A stretch of 64,000 nt of DNA, from the NCBI RefSeq assembly GCF_028858725.1, contig NC_084763.1:54506152-54570151 (forward strand). The letters are read 5' to 3'. Shown one piece after another: positions 48,165-60,860 of this stretch. Under the pieces are notes generated by a model. The model made no database searches. It saw only the letters and a list, made by a program, of their open reading frames with translations, and was not told the DNA's origin. The first letter of the stretch is position 1; every line of letters starts with the position of its first letter. Source of the DNA: Colius striatus. Taxonomy: Eukaryota > Chordata > Aves > Coliiformes > Coliidae. The position numbers and the translations under genes were made by a program.

Positions 48165-51100
48165 TGTTTCCTATTTGTGAACTTTAGATGGGGAGCAGAG
48201 CTAGATACACATTGTCACCAAAAGTCACTGTCAGTGAGTAGTGTCTCTGGATCTCTAACAACCTATGTTTGATATCAATTCCCATGAACCCAGCCCCCTT
48301 TGTGAATTGCTTTATTAAAGGCAATCACATACTATGATCTACAAGAGAAGACACCTAATACTGTCTCAGCCTTTCCAGAGGCATACAGAGGCCAAAATAT
48401 TAAGATTACCCCATGAAGACATATACACCATTATTCCCTCTTGGTAGGCAAAGATAAGTTCAGAGCAATGTGTTCTCAAAGCCCTGGGCTAGAGAACAGC
48501 TTGTGGACTGCGGTGAGGAAGCTGCCATATACCACAGCAGATCTTTCTGAGGATTTTACTTCAAGGCAACTTAGAATCTGGAAGTTACAAATACAGAATA
48601 AGGTGTCATTCCCTTTCCTATGTCTTAACTGTCCCAACCCCTTGAACCTCTACCTCGGAGAAATTGAGCACAGAGTCTGGCCTCTGACCTTGAGCCAGTT
48701 TCCCGTGTCCAGATTACAGATGACTTTTTTATCTGCATGTTTGCAATCTGGATTCACCCTGTTGACAAAATGACAACAATTTGTGTAAATACTTCTTCAT
48801 CTTTTAAGCTAACTCAGAAATTCCTCAGCTCACAATACTGTTGTCAGATTTGCCTTTCACAGAACTCTGTTTTTCCAAGGGGGTTCAAGTTAATATAACA
48901 GTAGAAATACCATAGTATACAGTATGCTTTAATTGGACTGAAGTAATCTCACAACTGTATTGCTCAGGTTAAATAGATTAAGATAGCATCATCTTGTTCA
49001 AGCCAGACATTTTAAGTTCAAAAGTGAAGGGCTTTTCTTCTGGCTAGGTTCTGAAATGTCTTTGAAAATACGCTTTGATGGTGTTTAGAAAACAAGCTAT
49101 TCACACTTGGTTCATCATCAGAGACTGCTAAGTTTTAAACTAGAAGATTGCTAGTACCAAGAAAGCACAACTTTATTTAGTTTCAAATTATTTGAAGGAA
49201 TAGAAAAATAATCTGCTTTCATATATTGTTAGGATAATGTAAAACATGTGAAAAGGGACCTAGAAGCCATCTAGTGAAGCCACTCTCCTAGTCCATAGCA
49301 GGAGATAACCTAGGAGGAGGTGTATGTGTGTGCAGTTTCACGTGGCTGAGGTATGCTTTTTTTGCTTGTAAAAAGTTGCAACATATTGGAAAGGTTAAGA
49401 AATGCATAACGTATTTTTCTTAGTGGCTAAGCTGTTTATACCCTTCAGTTTCCATTGTATTTATTCTTTCTGTAATAGAAATCGCTGGAGACATACCATG
49501 TAATTTTAATTGTAGTAACTACACTGGCTAAGAAAATGAAAGGCAGCTCTTTATGCATATTTAATCTAGAGAGAAGCAGATAGAAGCTACAAAAAATGTT
49601 TAAGCATCTGTATGGGTTAATTAAATGCTGTCTATGCCTGACAGGCTGAAAATTGCTCCAGCAAAATAAGCTGTAAAGAAAAAAAGCACCAGAAGGATAA
49701 ATTACACTGCCCTAATTTATAGTTATGTTTACAAACAGAAAAGTTAGCCCCTTAAAACCAAGAGAATTAAATGCTTTCAGTAGGAGCTACCATTCTGCTA
49801 CTATTATCAACTATTAGAGGTAATGGAAATCCTCTAATGGGTATATTTGGCTGAAGATGACCTTTTGTAAAAATTGAACAACCTCCTTTCTCTTTTCATT
49901 TTCTTTTTTACATTCTTCTCACTGCTCTGCATTCCACACTCTTCACTGTTACTGGGTAGCTGAAGGTTCTGGATGCCCACAGAAGTCTCAGGCAGGACTT
50001 CCCTCACACATCACTGGGACAAAAAGGTCTGCTGCTGTAAATAAGAGGTGAAGGAAGCTGTTCTACCACAGGCAGCTATATTGCAAGCAGGTAGCATGTT
50101 CTCAAACAGTACAGGGAGAGTACATAGAATTGTTAAATATAAGAGCCCCACAGAGCTGATGCTGAACAATGTAGGGAACTCCATCTGCCTTAATATCCAT
50201 TCCTGCACCTTTATGATGATGTTCAACAGTCATGTACTTGTCTTTGCTAAAGTAGATGCATACCCATCACAGATGGTAAAATGGAAAATGAGACATCAGC
50301 AAAATCTTGAAATGTGATTAAAATAACGATCTTTATTATTTTGTATTAAATTATCAAATCATTTTGTTCTGGCCCTGCAGCTGAAGGAAGTCTTGTTTAT
50401 TCACTGGTTTAGCCTGATAAGCCTGAAGGGCATGTCATGAGCTTCAAGTAAACGTAGGTTCAAGGAGAAGAAATGGCCTGATTCATGTTTAAAAATAGAC
50501 AGAAAAATCTGATTAGGAAATAATCAGACTGACAAAAATTAGATTGCCCAGAAGCCTGGTTAAAATGCAAATTTGGCCTGGCCAAGAACCCATCAGGTTT
50601 TCTGTTTGCTAGAAAGAGACAGCAAGGGAGATGACTCTGTGTTGTTTTGACATATAGCACAGTAACATCAAGCAGCAGCTCATGGTAGTTGGTCAACAGA
50701 AAAAAACATAGAAAGACAGGATGAAACTGGGAGTCCCTGAGCCTGGAGGAGAGAATAGTGCTCAGTTGTCCAAGCAGAACAACTGAAGGAGGAGAGGTTG
50801 AGCAGAAGTGTGCTGGTGGTTATGGAGTAAGAACTGTTGAACCTTTGACCTAAGTGTGAGCATATCTTACCTGGCAAGCAAAAACTGGGACTGGGCTTTT
50901 TAATTCCAACCAGATGATTAAAAAATCATCTGTTTCTGACAGAGAGAGCAGCAGTGCAGCTCTCTACTCAATGTGGAGCTAGCAGGGCAGCAGCACCCTG
51001 TAAAGCAGAGGGCTGCCTGCTTTCTTGCTCAGGAATTAACATCAAAGAGAATCATATTTATTATTCTGAACTCTGTCAGTGTGTCATCTTTTTTTCCTTT

Positions 51101-51284
51101 AATCTTGAAACTTGCTGCAATCCAAATAAGTGATAAAAACTGTTCTAAGTAACCTATATATAATTGCTATAAATAACCTATGTATAACAGTAGGATACCA
51201 TCATGAGCTTAAATTCTGCTGGAATTCTTCAGTGCTTGTGGTCTCTTAATGTAGCTAGGGAAATATGAACTGCCCCACAGTCAT
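48165..51284. other. Downstream intergenic DNA
   Basis: AT-rich, no exon supported. A short decayed CR1-like block is at 49250-49320. Confidence 0.5.
49250..49320 (-). repeat. Old CR1-like tip, reverse orientation
   Basis: AAAAGGGACCTAGAAGCCAT, then CTAGTGAAGCC and CATAGCAGGAG resemble a reversed, decayed CR1 3' end. Confidence 0.4.
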
Positions 51285-52713
51285 TGTGAAAGTAAGGATA
51301 CCTCTGGATTCCTATCAGACAGTCAAATTCCAGCCTATCCTTGACTTGGGCCAGGGAGATGTCATGGTAGGAGTCTGCTATAGACCACCCAGCTAGGATA
51401 AGGAGGTAGATGAGATGCTCTTTAGGCAGTTGGGAGAAGTCTGGAGATCACTGGCTCTCATACTAATCGGGGTTTCAGCTTACCAGACATCTACTGGGAA
51501 TACAGCACAGCAGAGAGGAGACAGTCCAGGAGGTTCCTGGAGTGGGTGAGGGAAAGGCTATGGATGGCTTCCTGGACTTTTAGTAAAGCCCTCAACACAG
51601 TCTCCCACAGAATCCTCATGGAGAAACTGGCTTGGATGGATGTACTCTGAGGTGGGTTAGAAACTAACTGGATGGGCAGGCCCAGAGAGTGGTGATGAAT
51701 GGAGTTAAATCCATTTGGTGGCTGGTCACCAGTGGTGTTCCTCAGGGCTCAGTGTTGGGGTCAGTTCTTTTTTAACAACTTTATCAACAATCTGGATGAG
51801 GGGATTTAGTGCACCCTCAATAAATTTGCTGATGACACCAAGCTGACTGGGTGTGTAGGTCTTCATGAGGACAGGAAGGCTCTTCAGAGAGACCTGGACA
51901 GACTGGAGTGATGGGCCGAGATCAACTGTATGAGGTTTAAACAAGGCCAAGTGCTGGGTCCTGCACTTGGGCCACAACAACCCCCAGCAGTGCTACAGGC
52001 TTGGGGCAGAGTGGCTGGAAAGCTGCCTGGTGGAAAAGGATCTGAGGATGTTAATGCTGAACCAGTGTTAACCTGCTGAACATGAGCCAGCAGTGTGCTC
52101 AGGGGGCCAAGAAGGCCAATGGCATCCTGACCTGTATCACAAACAGTGCAATCAGCAGGACCAGGGCCGTGATTGACCCCTTGTATTGGGTGCTGGTGAG
52201 GCCGAATATCAAGTACTGTGTTCAGTTCTGGGCCACTCACTAGAAGGACACTGAGGTGCTGGAGCATGTCTAGAGACGAGCAATGAAGCTGGTGAAGGGT
52301 CTGAAGAACAGGTCTTAATGAGGAGCAGCTGAGGGAGCTGGGGTTTTTTAGCCTGGAGAAGAGGGGGTTGAGAGGAGTTGTGATCACTCTCTACAACTAC
52401 CTGAAGGATAGGGGTTGATCTCTTCTTTCTGGTAATGAATGGCAGGACACAAGGAAATTGGTTCAAGTTGTGCCAGGGAAGGTTTAGACTGGACATTAGG
52501 GGAACTTTTTCACTAAGAGGCTTGTTAAGCATTGGAATGGGCTGCCCAGGGAGGTGGTGGAGTCACCATCCCTAGAGATGTTCACAAGATGCATAGATGA
52601 GGTGCTGAGGGATGTGGTTTAGTTTAGTGATGGGCCTGGCAATATGGGGTTAGTGGTTGGACTCGATGATCTTAAAGGTCTTTTCCAATCAAAGTGATTC
52701 TATGATTCTATGA
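51285..52713 (+). pseudogene. CR1 LINE with internally deleted ORF2 and intact 3' tail
   Basis: Begins in the endonuclease part ('MVGVCYRPPS' near 51362), jumps near 51570 to the reverse-transcriptase core ('FSKALNTVSHRILMEKL'), continues through 'FADDTKL' (about 51829-51849) and ends with the CR1 3' UTR and TGATTCTATGATTCTATGA at 52713. The jump means a deletion of most of the RT N-terminal half. In-frame stops are present. Inactive. It is the longest + strand CR1 here. Confidence 0.93.
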
Positions 52714-54870
52714 AATATTATCCAGTGTGAAACTATTAGGTATACACAACATTGAATGAAGTATCTTCTGCTTTAATACCCTGCAGTATAACTTTTAAGC
52801 ACACACTTTGCTTATGTGGTCTGCCACTAAGTTTGAGTGTTAGAAGTAATGTCAGTAATGAAACTAATGGAGATAAGTTGCTTCTAGTTTAGTTAAAACC
52901 TGCCAGAATACAAAAATACAGATTAAACCAAATTAGAATATATGGTAGATTTTAAATCAAGTGGAAAAGTGTTTACCCATCTAAAAGGGTTTTGGTTTGT
53001 TGTTCCACAGCTGAACTAGCCTGTTGAGGAAACAGGATAATTTCAATCTCTAGCTGTTTCCAAATATGATTGAGATAATATAATTTAGAACACGACTATA
53101 TTCAACTTAGCAGTGGATGTGTCCCACAGAGATGCTGGTTAGACCCAGCCTTGGTTAGCTTAGAGAGCTTGATCAGGATGGTGCTGATGAGGTAAGTTTG
53201 AGCAGTTCTGGGGCTATTCAAGTGGAGGAGTCCTTCAAAAAGAACAGCTGCTCAAGCTAGATCAGGCACTAGCAGTCCAGCTTACCCAGGAGACTTTTGT
53301 GAGCCTGTGATGCTGTGTGATAAATGTCACAGACTCCCAGTCTGAAATAAGGATGAAAAAGCAGATGCAGAAGGTGAAATGCATACACAGAAAACTTACC
53401 TATTAGCTTGTTTTGAATGTAACAACCAGTTTTCCTACTATAGAAGAAATATCAATAACATGTTTTATTGTTTTAATTCCAGGGTGATGATCCTAAGGAG
53501 ACAATTTTTATGTATCTCAGCAGTTTGGTGTCGGATTTTATCTGATGTTATTTTGTGAGCGTTATACTGCAATATACGATAGGGAATTCCTTTACACTTG
53601 GGGAGAGAAGGAAGTGAATTTTTCACACAGTGACTGCTACACTTCTGAATTCTGAGCAATCAGTTTTTTAAAAGGACAAAGTTACATTTATTTGGGAAAG
53701 TCTGAAATTCCTGACTATTAGCTTCATTGTAGCAAAGCACAATCTCAGGATGGTGGCAATATGTGTGACATTTATCATATTTTGCTTCTTAATGTATCAT
53801 TAAAATAGTTTGACATGAGATCTCTGGTTCTGTTAATGTCCCTTAATAACAGGCAATAGTCTCTGCATGGTAGCTGCACGAATTGGCAGTGAACATTTTC
53901 AATTGATAGCTTGACCCTGTAAACACTACCATTTGTCCACATGAGAAAGGTGGTGAGAAGAGATACAGAGGAGTAAATTCTGAGCTGCATCACTCTTAGT
54001 TTGCCCCAGAGTGCACAGATGAGAAACCCCCTCAGGTTACACATAGTCAAGTGGTTTATGGGCTTTTGTTTTGTGGACAATATATAATGCTGTGGATTTA
54101 ATGGCATCATTCACGTGAATGATGTTCGTTTTGTGAACAAGTGTTTGAAGGACTGGAGTTCTAGAACTGTTTTTAAACCCCTCTTCTTGCCTGTGGGCCT
54201 GCCTAAGGTCCAACTCATCTCCAAATGAGGACAGTAAATTCCATGATGCAATCCCCAGAGTGCTGATAGGGCATGACTTGTACATGTTCCTGCAATCCCA
54301 GCTCTGGATCTTGGGTCACATACAAGATGGAATATTCACTAGAAGAAAAACGATAGGCACCAAACCTGTGATTTCTTCTATTTCTTTTTCACCCAGCATA
54401 GCTCATATCGAGATGTGACTCCAGATAAGAAAACTGCATTAAACGTTATTAGGAGAGTGTTTCTCTTATATACCCCAAGCTCCCTCTCCTATACCAGGAC
54501 ACATGAGAAAAGAACCTCCAGTTGCTTAATTTAAAGCCCACACAGTTCTTGTGCTTGGAGTTTCCATTTGGTCCAGGAATGCCTGTGGAGCAAGATACTG
54601 TGACAAAAGAAAGTAAAATATCTGCCCAGTGGAAAGAATCACTTTAACATTTACAGGAGCTATGACAAGCAGTTTTTGGCTTAACTATGGCTGCTTGATT
54701 GTTGTTGCCTATATGTTTTACTGCAGGAAAAAAACCCAACAATCCCTTCCCCCCCTAAACCTACCAAAAAAATTGTAATCACCAGTTTCTGTTAAAAGAC
54801 AGGGTTCAGTGGCCCTTTTGAGAGTTTATTAAATGAACAGTTCATTCTTTTACAGTCAGATACTGTCTGA

Positions 54871-54910
54871 CTGGTATGTTGGTATCTTGGTATCTATCTG
54901 GTATCTTGTT
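54871..54910 (+). repeat. Short imperfect repeat of (T)GGTATCT
   Basis: Four GGTAT units within 40 bp: CTGGTATGTTGGTATCTTGG followed by TATCTATCTGGTATCTTG. Confidence 0.7.
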
Positions 54911-55085
54911 TACTAAAACTCCCTTTGCCACTATAACATTAAATCCCCGGTCAACTGATTTAAAGAGCATTCAATATTCTAGCTGTTGGGGATTATATCT
55001 GTAAAAAAAATCCTGCTTAAATGAATTGAACCTTATAAAATAGAGTTTAAAAACCCCTTTAAACTGATACTTCATAAGAACATTT

Positions 55086-55457
55086 CTATATTGAGTAATT
55101 GAGTATTGAAAGCTTACCTTGCAGCAGCTTTATAATCACATAAATAATCATGAAAGTCTTAAAATCAGTAATTATGGTTCCAGGTCTGTTAGTTAAGGCA
55201 CATTCAGCATCTTGATCCATTTCTGAGGTAATGATATCAGAATCCAGTGCTGCTCCTGCCCAGGCAGAAGTGTCCATAAATCCTGCCTGCATATATCAGC
55301 AATAAAGTCAATTTTGAAAATAAGGATTTTAAAAGAACAGACAGTACTTTGGGGCATTGAATGGAACTGCTGATACTCTGAATATCACTAGAGCTTTTAA
55401 CAGAAACAAAGACATCAGAATTGAGTCGATGGGTACATCTGCATTACCAACTGGTGA
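55086..55457 (-). other. Possible minus-strand exon pair, non-coding or unknown gene
   Basis: On the minus strand a pyrimidine-rich acceptor (GCTTTCCTCTTTCAG) precedes 55457. A second, weaker acceptor (ATATATGCAG) lies near 55290, and a GTAAGC donor follows CTGCTGCAAG at about 55118. The open frames between them encode two hydrophobic stretches but match no protein I recognise. A stop at 55329 separates the two frames. Status uncertain. Confidence 0.2.
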
Positions 55458-56876
55458 CTGAAAGAGGAAAGCACAAGGGGTTAATTTACTGTGATCTCTT
55501 ATGGTTCCAGCACTCCACATCCACATTTTGTCTTCACCAGCAGTGGAATTTGTGCCAGTCTCTGGCCACAGGCATCTGCTGTTCATATTCAAAGCCCTGC
55601 ATCCACGTTACAATTGCTATGGCTGATTGCCTACTGCAAGACCCTAGTTAAAGATCAAAGACAAATTTGCTCCCCAAAGAGCTTCTCCTATGCCATAAAT
55701 CCCTCATGCAGGCTGTCCCTGAGTGTCCATAGCTAGAAGCTGTGCAAGGTGACGTAGTTGTCCTTTGGATGATGCAAACAGCCTAGATTGAAGAGAACCA
55801 TGTGGTATTTCATGCAGAGACAGGCACACCAGCGTTCAGGTAAGGACTGTAACTTATTCCAGTCTAGTATAGTGCAGTGAGATGAACTTGGCCATGTAGC
55901 AGCTACAGGATTTGACTGGGAAAAAATTTATACATCTTTTAGAGATTGAGAGGATCTTGCATTGTAGTTAGAACAATTGCAAGTGCTTTATTTATACCTA
56001 GAGATGATGCAAAGGGTATCATTCATTGCTCGGATTAAGCTCAATGAGCTACTCAGCATGAGTTAAGTGGTAAAACCTGGTTGTGTGTAAGTAGAAGATG
56101 TGGAGAGGATAAAATGAAATGTATTTGCTGCAGTGGAGAAGCAAATTCTTTTCAAAAGTGTCCATTAGTTAGCACTGTATTGCATTATCTCAGTGAATAC
56201 ATTTATACAGTATACCATGGCACACTATAAGGAGATGAAGCTACTATTTGTCTGGTCTATTTGCAGCTGTGTTATTTATAACACACATGTATTCATAACA
56301 GGAGAGATTACTCAGATACATTTTAAGAGAGGTTTTGCCCAAAAGTAGAAATCTATTCTAGAGATCTTTCAAAAGAGGTCTTACCTGAAGGAGTGTGATG
56401 CAGCACTCACAAACGAGAGCAAATGGAAAGCTCTGTAACATGGACAGACACTTTGACTTTTTAGCACTGTTTCAGTGAAGTTTAAACTTGCTGTTGACCT
56501 GAAGACCCGATCCTCTCTGCTGTCAAAGCTCTCAGTGACCTGTGTCAAGCACAGGACTGGCAAGGAGTGCATGGAGGAGTTGTTAACCTTTCCTACCTGT
56601 TCCTTCAAATACTTTTTAACTCCTCATAGGATAAAATTATGCCCTATTTTTAACATAGTTTTCTCAAGCCTTGCTCCAGACATGAAATTATTATGAGATA
56701 TTAGTTGCATCCCCTTCATTCCACTGGAGTGCAGACCTTGTACTTGGCTTTGTTATAGCTACTGCTACTGTGTGCTTGGTGACTAATTTGTGCACAGGCT
56801 TGGCAAGGTAATAGTGATGTTTCTGTGTGACAGGGTGCAGTTAGATTGATCAGGACTTGCTGAAGTACACTCACTG

Positions 56877-56973
56877 TGTTTTCTCAGGTAAAAAACCTGA
56901 GATGTTTTCTCAGGTAGTCAATTATTTCTCATTTATTTTACATCTGTGATTTCTTGTTTATTTTACATCTGTG
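56877..56973 (+). repeat. Two consecutive direct repeats and a hairpin
   Basis: TGTTTTCTCAGGTA occurs at 56877-56890 and 56903-56916. TTTATTTTACATCTGTG occurs at 56932-56948 and 56957-56973. CTCAGGT and ACCTGAG (56883-56889 and 56895-56901) can form a 7-bp stem with a 5-nt loop. Confidence 0.85.
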
Positions 56974-59900
56974 CCGGGTTAATGATGAATAAATGGATTT
57001 TGTAGCTGGCTGGGAATGTTTATGACAATTTTGCAAGACTGAGCCAAGTGCAATTTTGATTAAGGATACTTGACCAAAGGTTAGGAAGGACCTTTCAGTT
57101 CTCACATAAGGAATAATCATTTTTAGGGTTTCTGGGCCTCCAGTACTGTCACATGCTGTGGAGTGAATATTGAGATTAAATAGTTTTCTAAAGATAGGGA
57201 CACTGGCAACTTGCTACTGGTTCCACTGTACCTTTGCAGAGGCTGACAGTGTCCTTGCACATGACTGCTTCACGACATCTTTAGATTAAAGCCTGCTTGA
57301 CTGCTTTTTCTCCTTTGCATGTTTAATGTTGGGTCTTCCTTTAGGATCCAATGCCGCCTCAAGTGGGTTATTTCTCTTCCCCACGGTGAGTGTTATGAAG
57401 TCCTGTTTAGTGTCTGTTAGGGAGTTTGTATGGCTGTGAATCAAACACTGCTATGCTTGCAGCATAGTAAAATGTACCTTAAATGGCTTTGCTTACATCT
57501 CAAGGAAGACAGCGTGGTGGGATATTCACATTGCCTAACTGGAAGTGCTAGATTTGGGCTGTAGCTCCTTGGTGATGTAAGCTGCAATGACTGGCTACCC
57601 AGTCCGGTCCTCATTCTTGCTCTCCATCCCATCCTTCGTGCCATCTCTGGTTCCTGTCTGATCCTACACTGAGCTGTTTTGGCATACTCAGCTGGCAAAA
57701 ACCTAATATGGCAACAGAAAGAGGCAAGTAGTTCATGCCAGCAGAGCCAGGGGAATTTTGGAGTCAAAGCAAATGGAAACCATGCAGGTGGGACTGTAGG
57801 GATACAGCTTGTTATCTGATGGCTGTTGTACAGGCCCAGCAGTCACCCAAAACCTTAGTTGAGTCAAGAAGGGAACATCTTTGGGGACCTTGCTGCTCAG
57901 AGGGGAGAGATGGGCTCTTGAAAGGGGAGACTGCAGCATGGCAGCTGTTCTGGTGGGCAGGTGCCCATCTCTCCCCATGGTGACAGAAGTGCTTAAGGAC
58001 ACTACACTCCTGCATTACGGACCTTAAGTCCCTGTGATGGGTGATTATTGCTCCTCCTTCTCTCTTTCTCATTGCAGTCATTTTAACAAGCTGTTCACCA
58101 CCAGCAGGTTCAGAAATTATAACTATATAAAAAGACCTTTGCCTGTAAATGTTTCTCAGTTCACAGACAGTAAACTTGCATAAACTTGCTCATTGTTCAG
58201 CATACCTATGCTTTCAGTCTCTGCCAATCTCAGCATCTCAGACAGCATCTGCAGAGCACAGAGCTGCACAAGGTCTGGCAGTTTTGATACCAGTTAATCT
58301 CACTTTAATTCTCTTTTCTTTGTACACTAGTGAGATGTCTGACATATTGCCATGCCTGAGTCACGATGAGATTTTGTGTCCTATGTGAGTCTGGAAAAGA
58401 AACTAAGTGGTCTAGGTGACCTTGCACCTTCTGTGGGCTCCCCAAATTACTAGCAAAATATTCCTATTGGTGTGTGTTATTTGATTTTATCCAGTGCAGA
58501 TATTGGGATTGGTTAATTGATCTGGGTTCATTGATCACCTAGACCTGGAGCATGCACAGACTCCATGGTAGAGCTACAGCCTGACAAGGCAATCTAGGTT
58601 TAAAAAACATTTGACCTGAAGATCTTTGTCTGTCCTGTCATGTGTCATGTGACAAATCTATGGAATGAGATCTGGAACATTCATGCAGTAGCTCCTCCAT
58701 GGACTTAAAGAGCACACATCCTCTTGTGTATAGGAGTCTGTGTGAGATCAAGCCCATGGAATATTCCGTGGAGTGCTTTATTCTGAAGTGCTTTATTTTG
58801 AGCTTTATTTCAAACAGCTGATATCCACTTGTGCTCCTTGAACCAGTTAATTCTTACACATGAGCTTGTTAGTTAAATATCTCTTATTTTGAAGAATTCA
58901 CAGACAGGTAACCCTTCATCTTGTGGTACTTGAGCAGCTGATTGCTTTCATCTCTACATCTGCTACCCAAGGGTGGTGACGAAAAGATGTGTATTTACCA
59001 TATAAAGCCTGGCTGTCTTGCTTTTGAATTCTGTCATCTTATGCAGGAACATCATCCTTCTCTGAGTTTCTGGACAGCTGAGTTTCAAAGGCTGCTGATC
59101 TCTCATGGTAGTCTGGAGAAATCATTTGGGCCTTTCAGCTAGAGCGCACAAGTGGGCAGATTTATATTTGCAAAGGTTTGTTCCAGATTTTCAGAAAGGG
59201 TTTCTTAATTGGCTCCAAATTATCATAATGGTCAAGTAGAGCATGAAATGATTTGCAGCATGCCACTAAACAAAGGAACTCTTGCTATTATTTAGTGGTC
59301 TTCTTTCATAAAGTTGCATTTCAGAGTACCTTCCTATTCTGGGAATGAGGGCTCACCAGGGGAGCCACCCCAGGTTACTGGGTTGCATCCTCATGTCACC
59401 ATCATATAAAGAGTCAAATTTGTCTTTCACTGAATCCTGAGGTAGCTCTAGTTGTGCCTCAGTGTTTGTTGCTGCACTTGGTTGTGCTGAGTCTTGCCTT
59501 TTTTTCATCCCTTTTTTCTCCAGTGAGGGAGAAAACTCAAACAATTGCATGCTGGAAGTATTTAGTGATCCCACCATGAATTCATGGTGTCATGGCAAGA
59601 GGCCATCAGAATGAATCATGCAAAGGGTTGTGACAGTATAGCCCAGTCTAAGACAACATTGCTGGTTTTAATTTCCTCACTATTAGCCCCTGACAACAGG
59701 AGATCCTTCACAGCAAGTCTATAGTTCCATAACCTGCTGGGCTTCTCAGCTCTTGGCTCAGCTGTGAGGTGGTTCCCTAAAAACACCTCCTTCTCAGTCT
59801 ATTTCTTGTTAGTGCTTGTAATTCAAACCTATTCTTGAATTCTCATGAAACTGAAGGATAACAGCTGACATTTCTGCATGTTTTACATGCACATTTTATA

Positions 59901-60641
59901 TAGTAGCTTCATATGTATTCTTCATGTTAGTATTCTTAATATCCTTTGCTTTGAGTATCTAATTGCAATTATTTAAAGTACTCATTTATTTTATGATACC
60001 AGAGCAAACTGTGGGGGCAGTTACATAATGTCACACCTGAAAAACCAGCGATACAACCCCAAATGATTTTTAAGGGTATCTATCAGACTGATTTCAGGAA
60101 GGGTATTTTTATTACTCACTTAGACTCTTGCTTCTTAGCTTCACGTTTCTAAAGACAGTGTTAGAGGCCACCTCTGCTTCTGATTTAGTTCAAGATCTGC
60201 AAGTGGAGAGACTACATGGGGCTGCTCCCAGGGGATGGCAAGTGGGTGCTTTTCTTTTTCAGACACTGTTCTGTGTCGAAATGTAATTCCACACAGTTCC
60301 CATGACAGCTTTTGCCCACAGGTTTCATTGTCCCTTAAAATGTGTATTATTTGCACTCATTTTGGTTCCACTCTCTTCAGTGCAATTGTCCAAGCAGAGC
60401 TTGGAGCTGGTGTAATTGTGCTCCCCTACACGTGCCAAGCTCTGTGTGAAGCTGCTAGCGTAGGCTCTGCTTCCAAAAAGGCTCTCTCATGTTCTCTCGA
60501 TGCTGAACTTATGTTTTCAGATGTGAACTTGATATTGTCCGAGTAGAGTGTGTGCAGCATAACATAGAAGTGTCTCTGTGCAGGATTTAGGAGGAGGCAC
60601 AGAAAGCCCCTCAACCATGTATGTGTGCGCTTTTCTTACAG

Positions 60642-60860
60642 AAACCCAAGATCAACTGGTATTGTTGAGTCATCTGTTATAGCTGGTTTAATTTGTACTT
60701 TGCTTTCATGTTTTAAGTGCCTAATGATTTTTTTTTGTCAAGGAGGCGATGGTTTCACTGTTCTAATGTATACTTAGAATTCTGCACTTGTTCCCTGCTC
60801 TGTAATAGAATATTTTTGCAGTTTTATGTTTGGAAATAAAAGCTTCTTAGGCAGAATTGT
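60642..60860 (+). other. Possible terminal exon of an unannotated transcript
   Basis: GCGCTTTTCTTACAG is a good acceptor. About 200 nt later AATAAA (60835-60840) is followed by a T-rich stretch. The interval has no long ORF. It could be a lncRNA end, a distal alternative end of ST8SIA6, or chance. Confidence 0.2.

Noticed and set aside
57441..57767. 108-residue minus-strand ORF near the right side
   Set aside because: No domain or family recognised and no convincing splice pair; likely chance.
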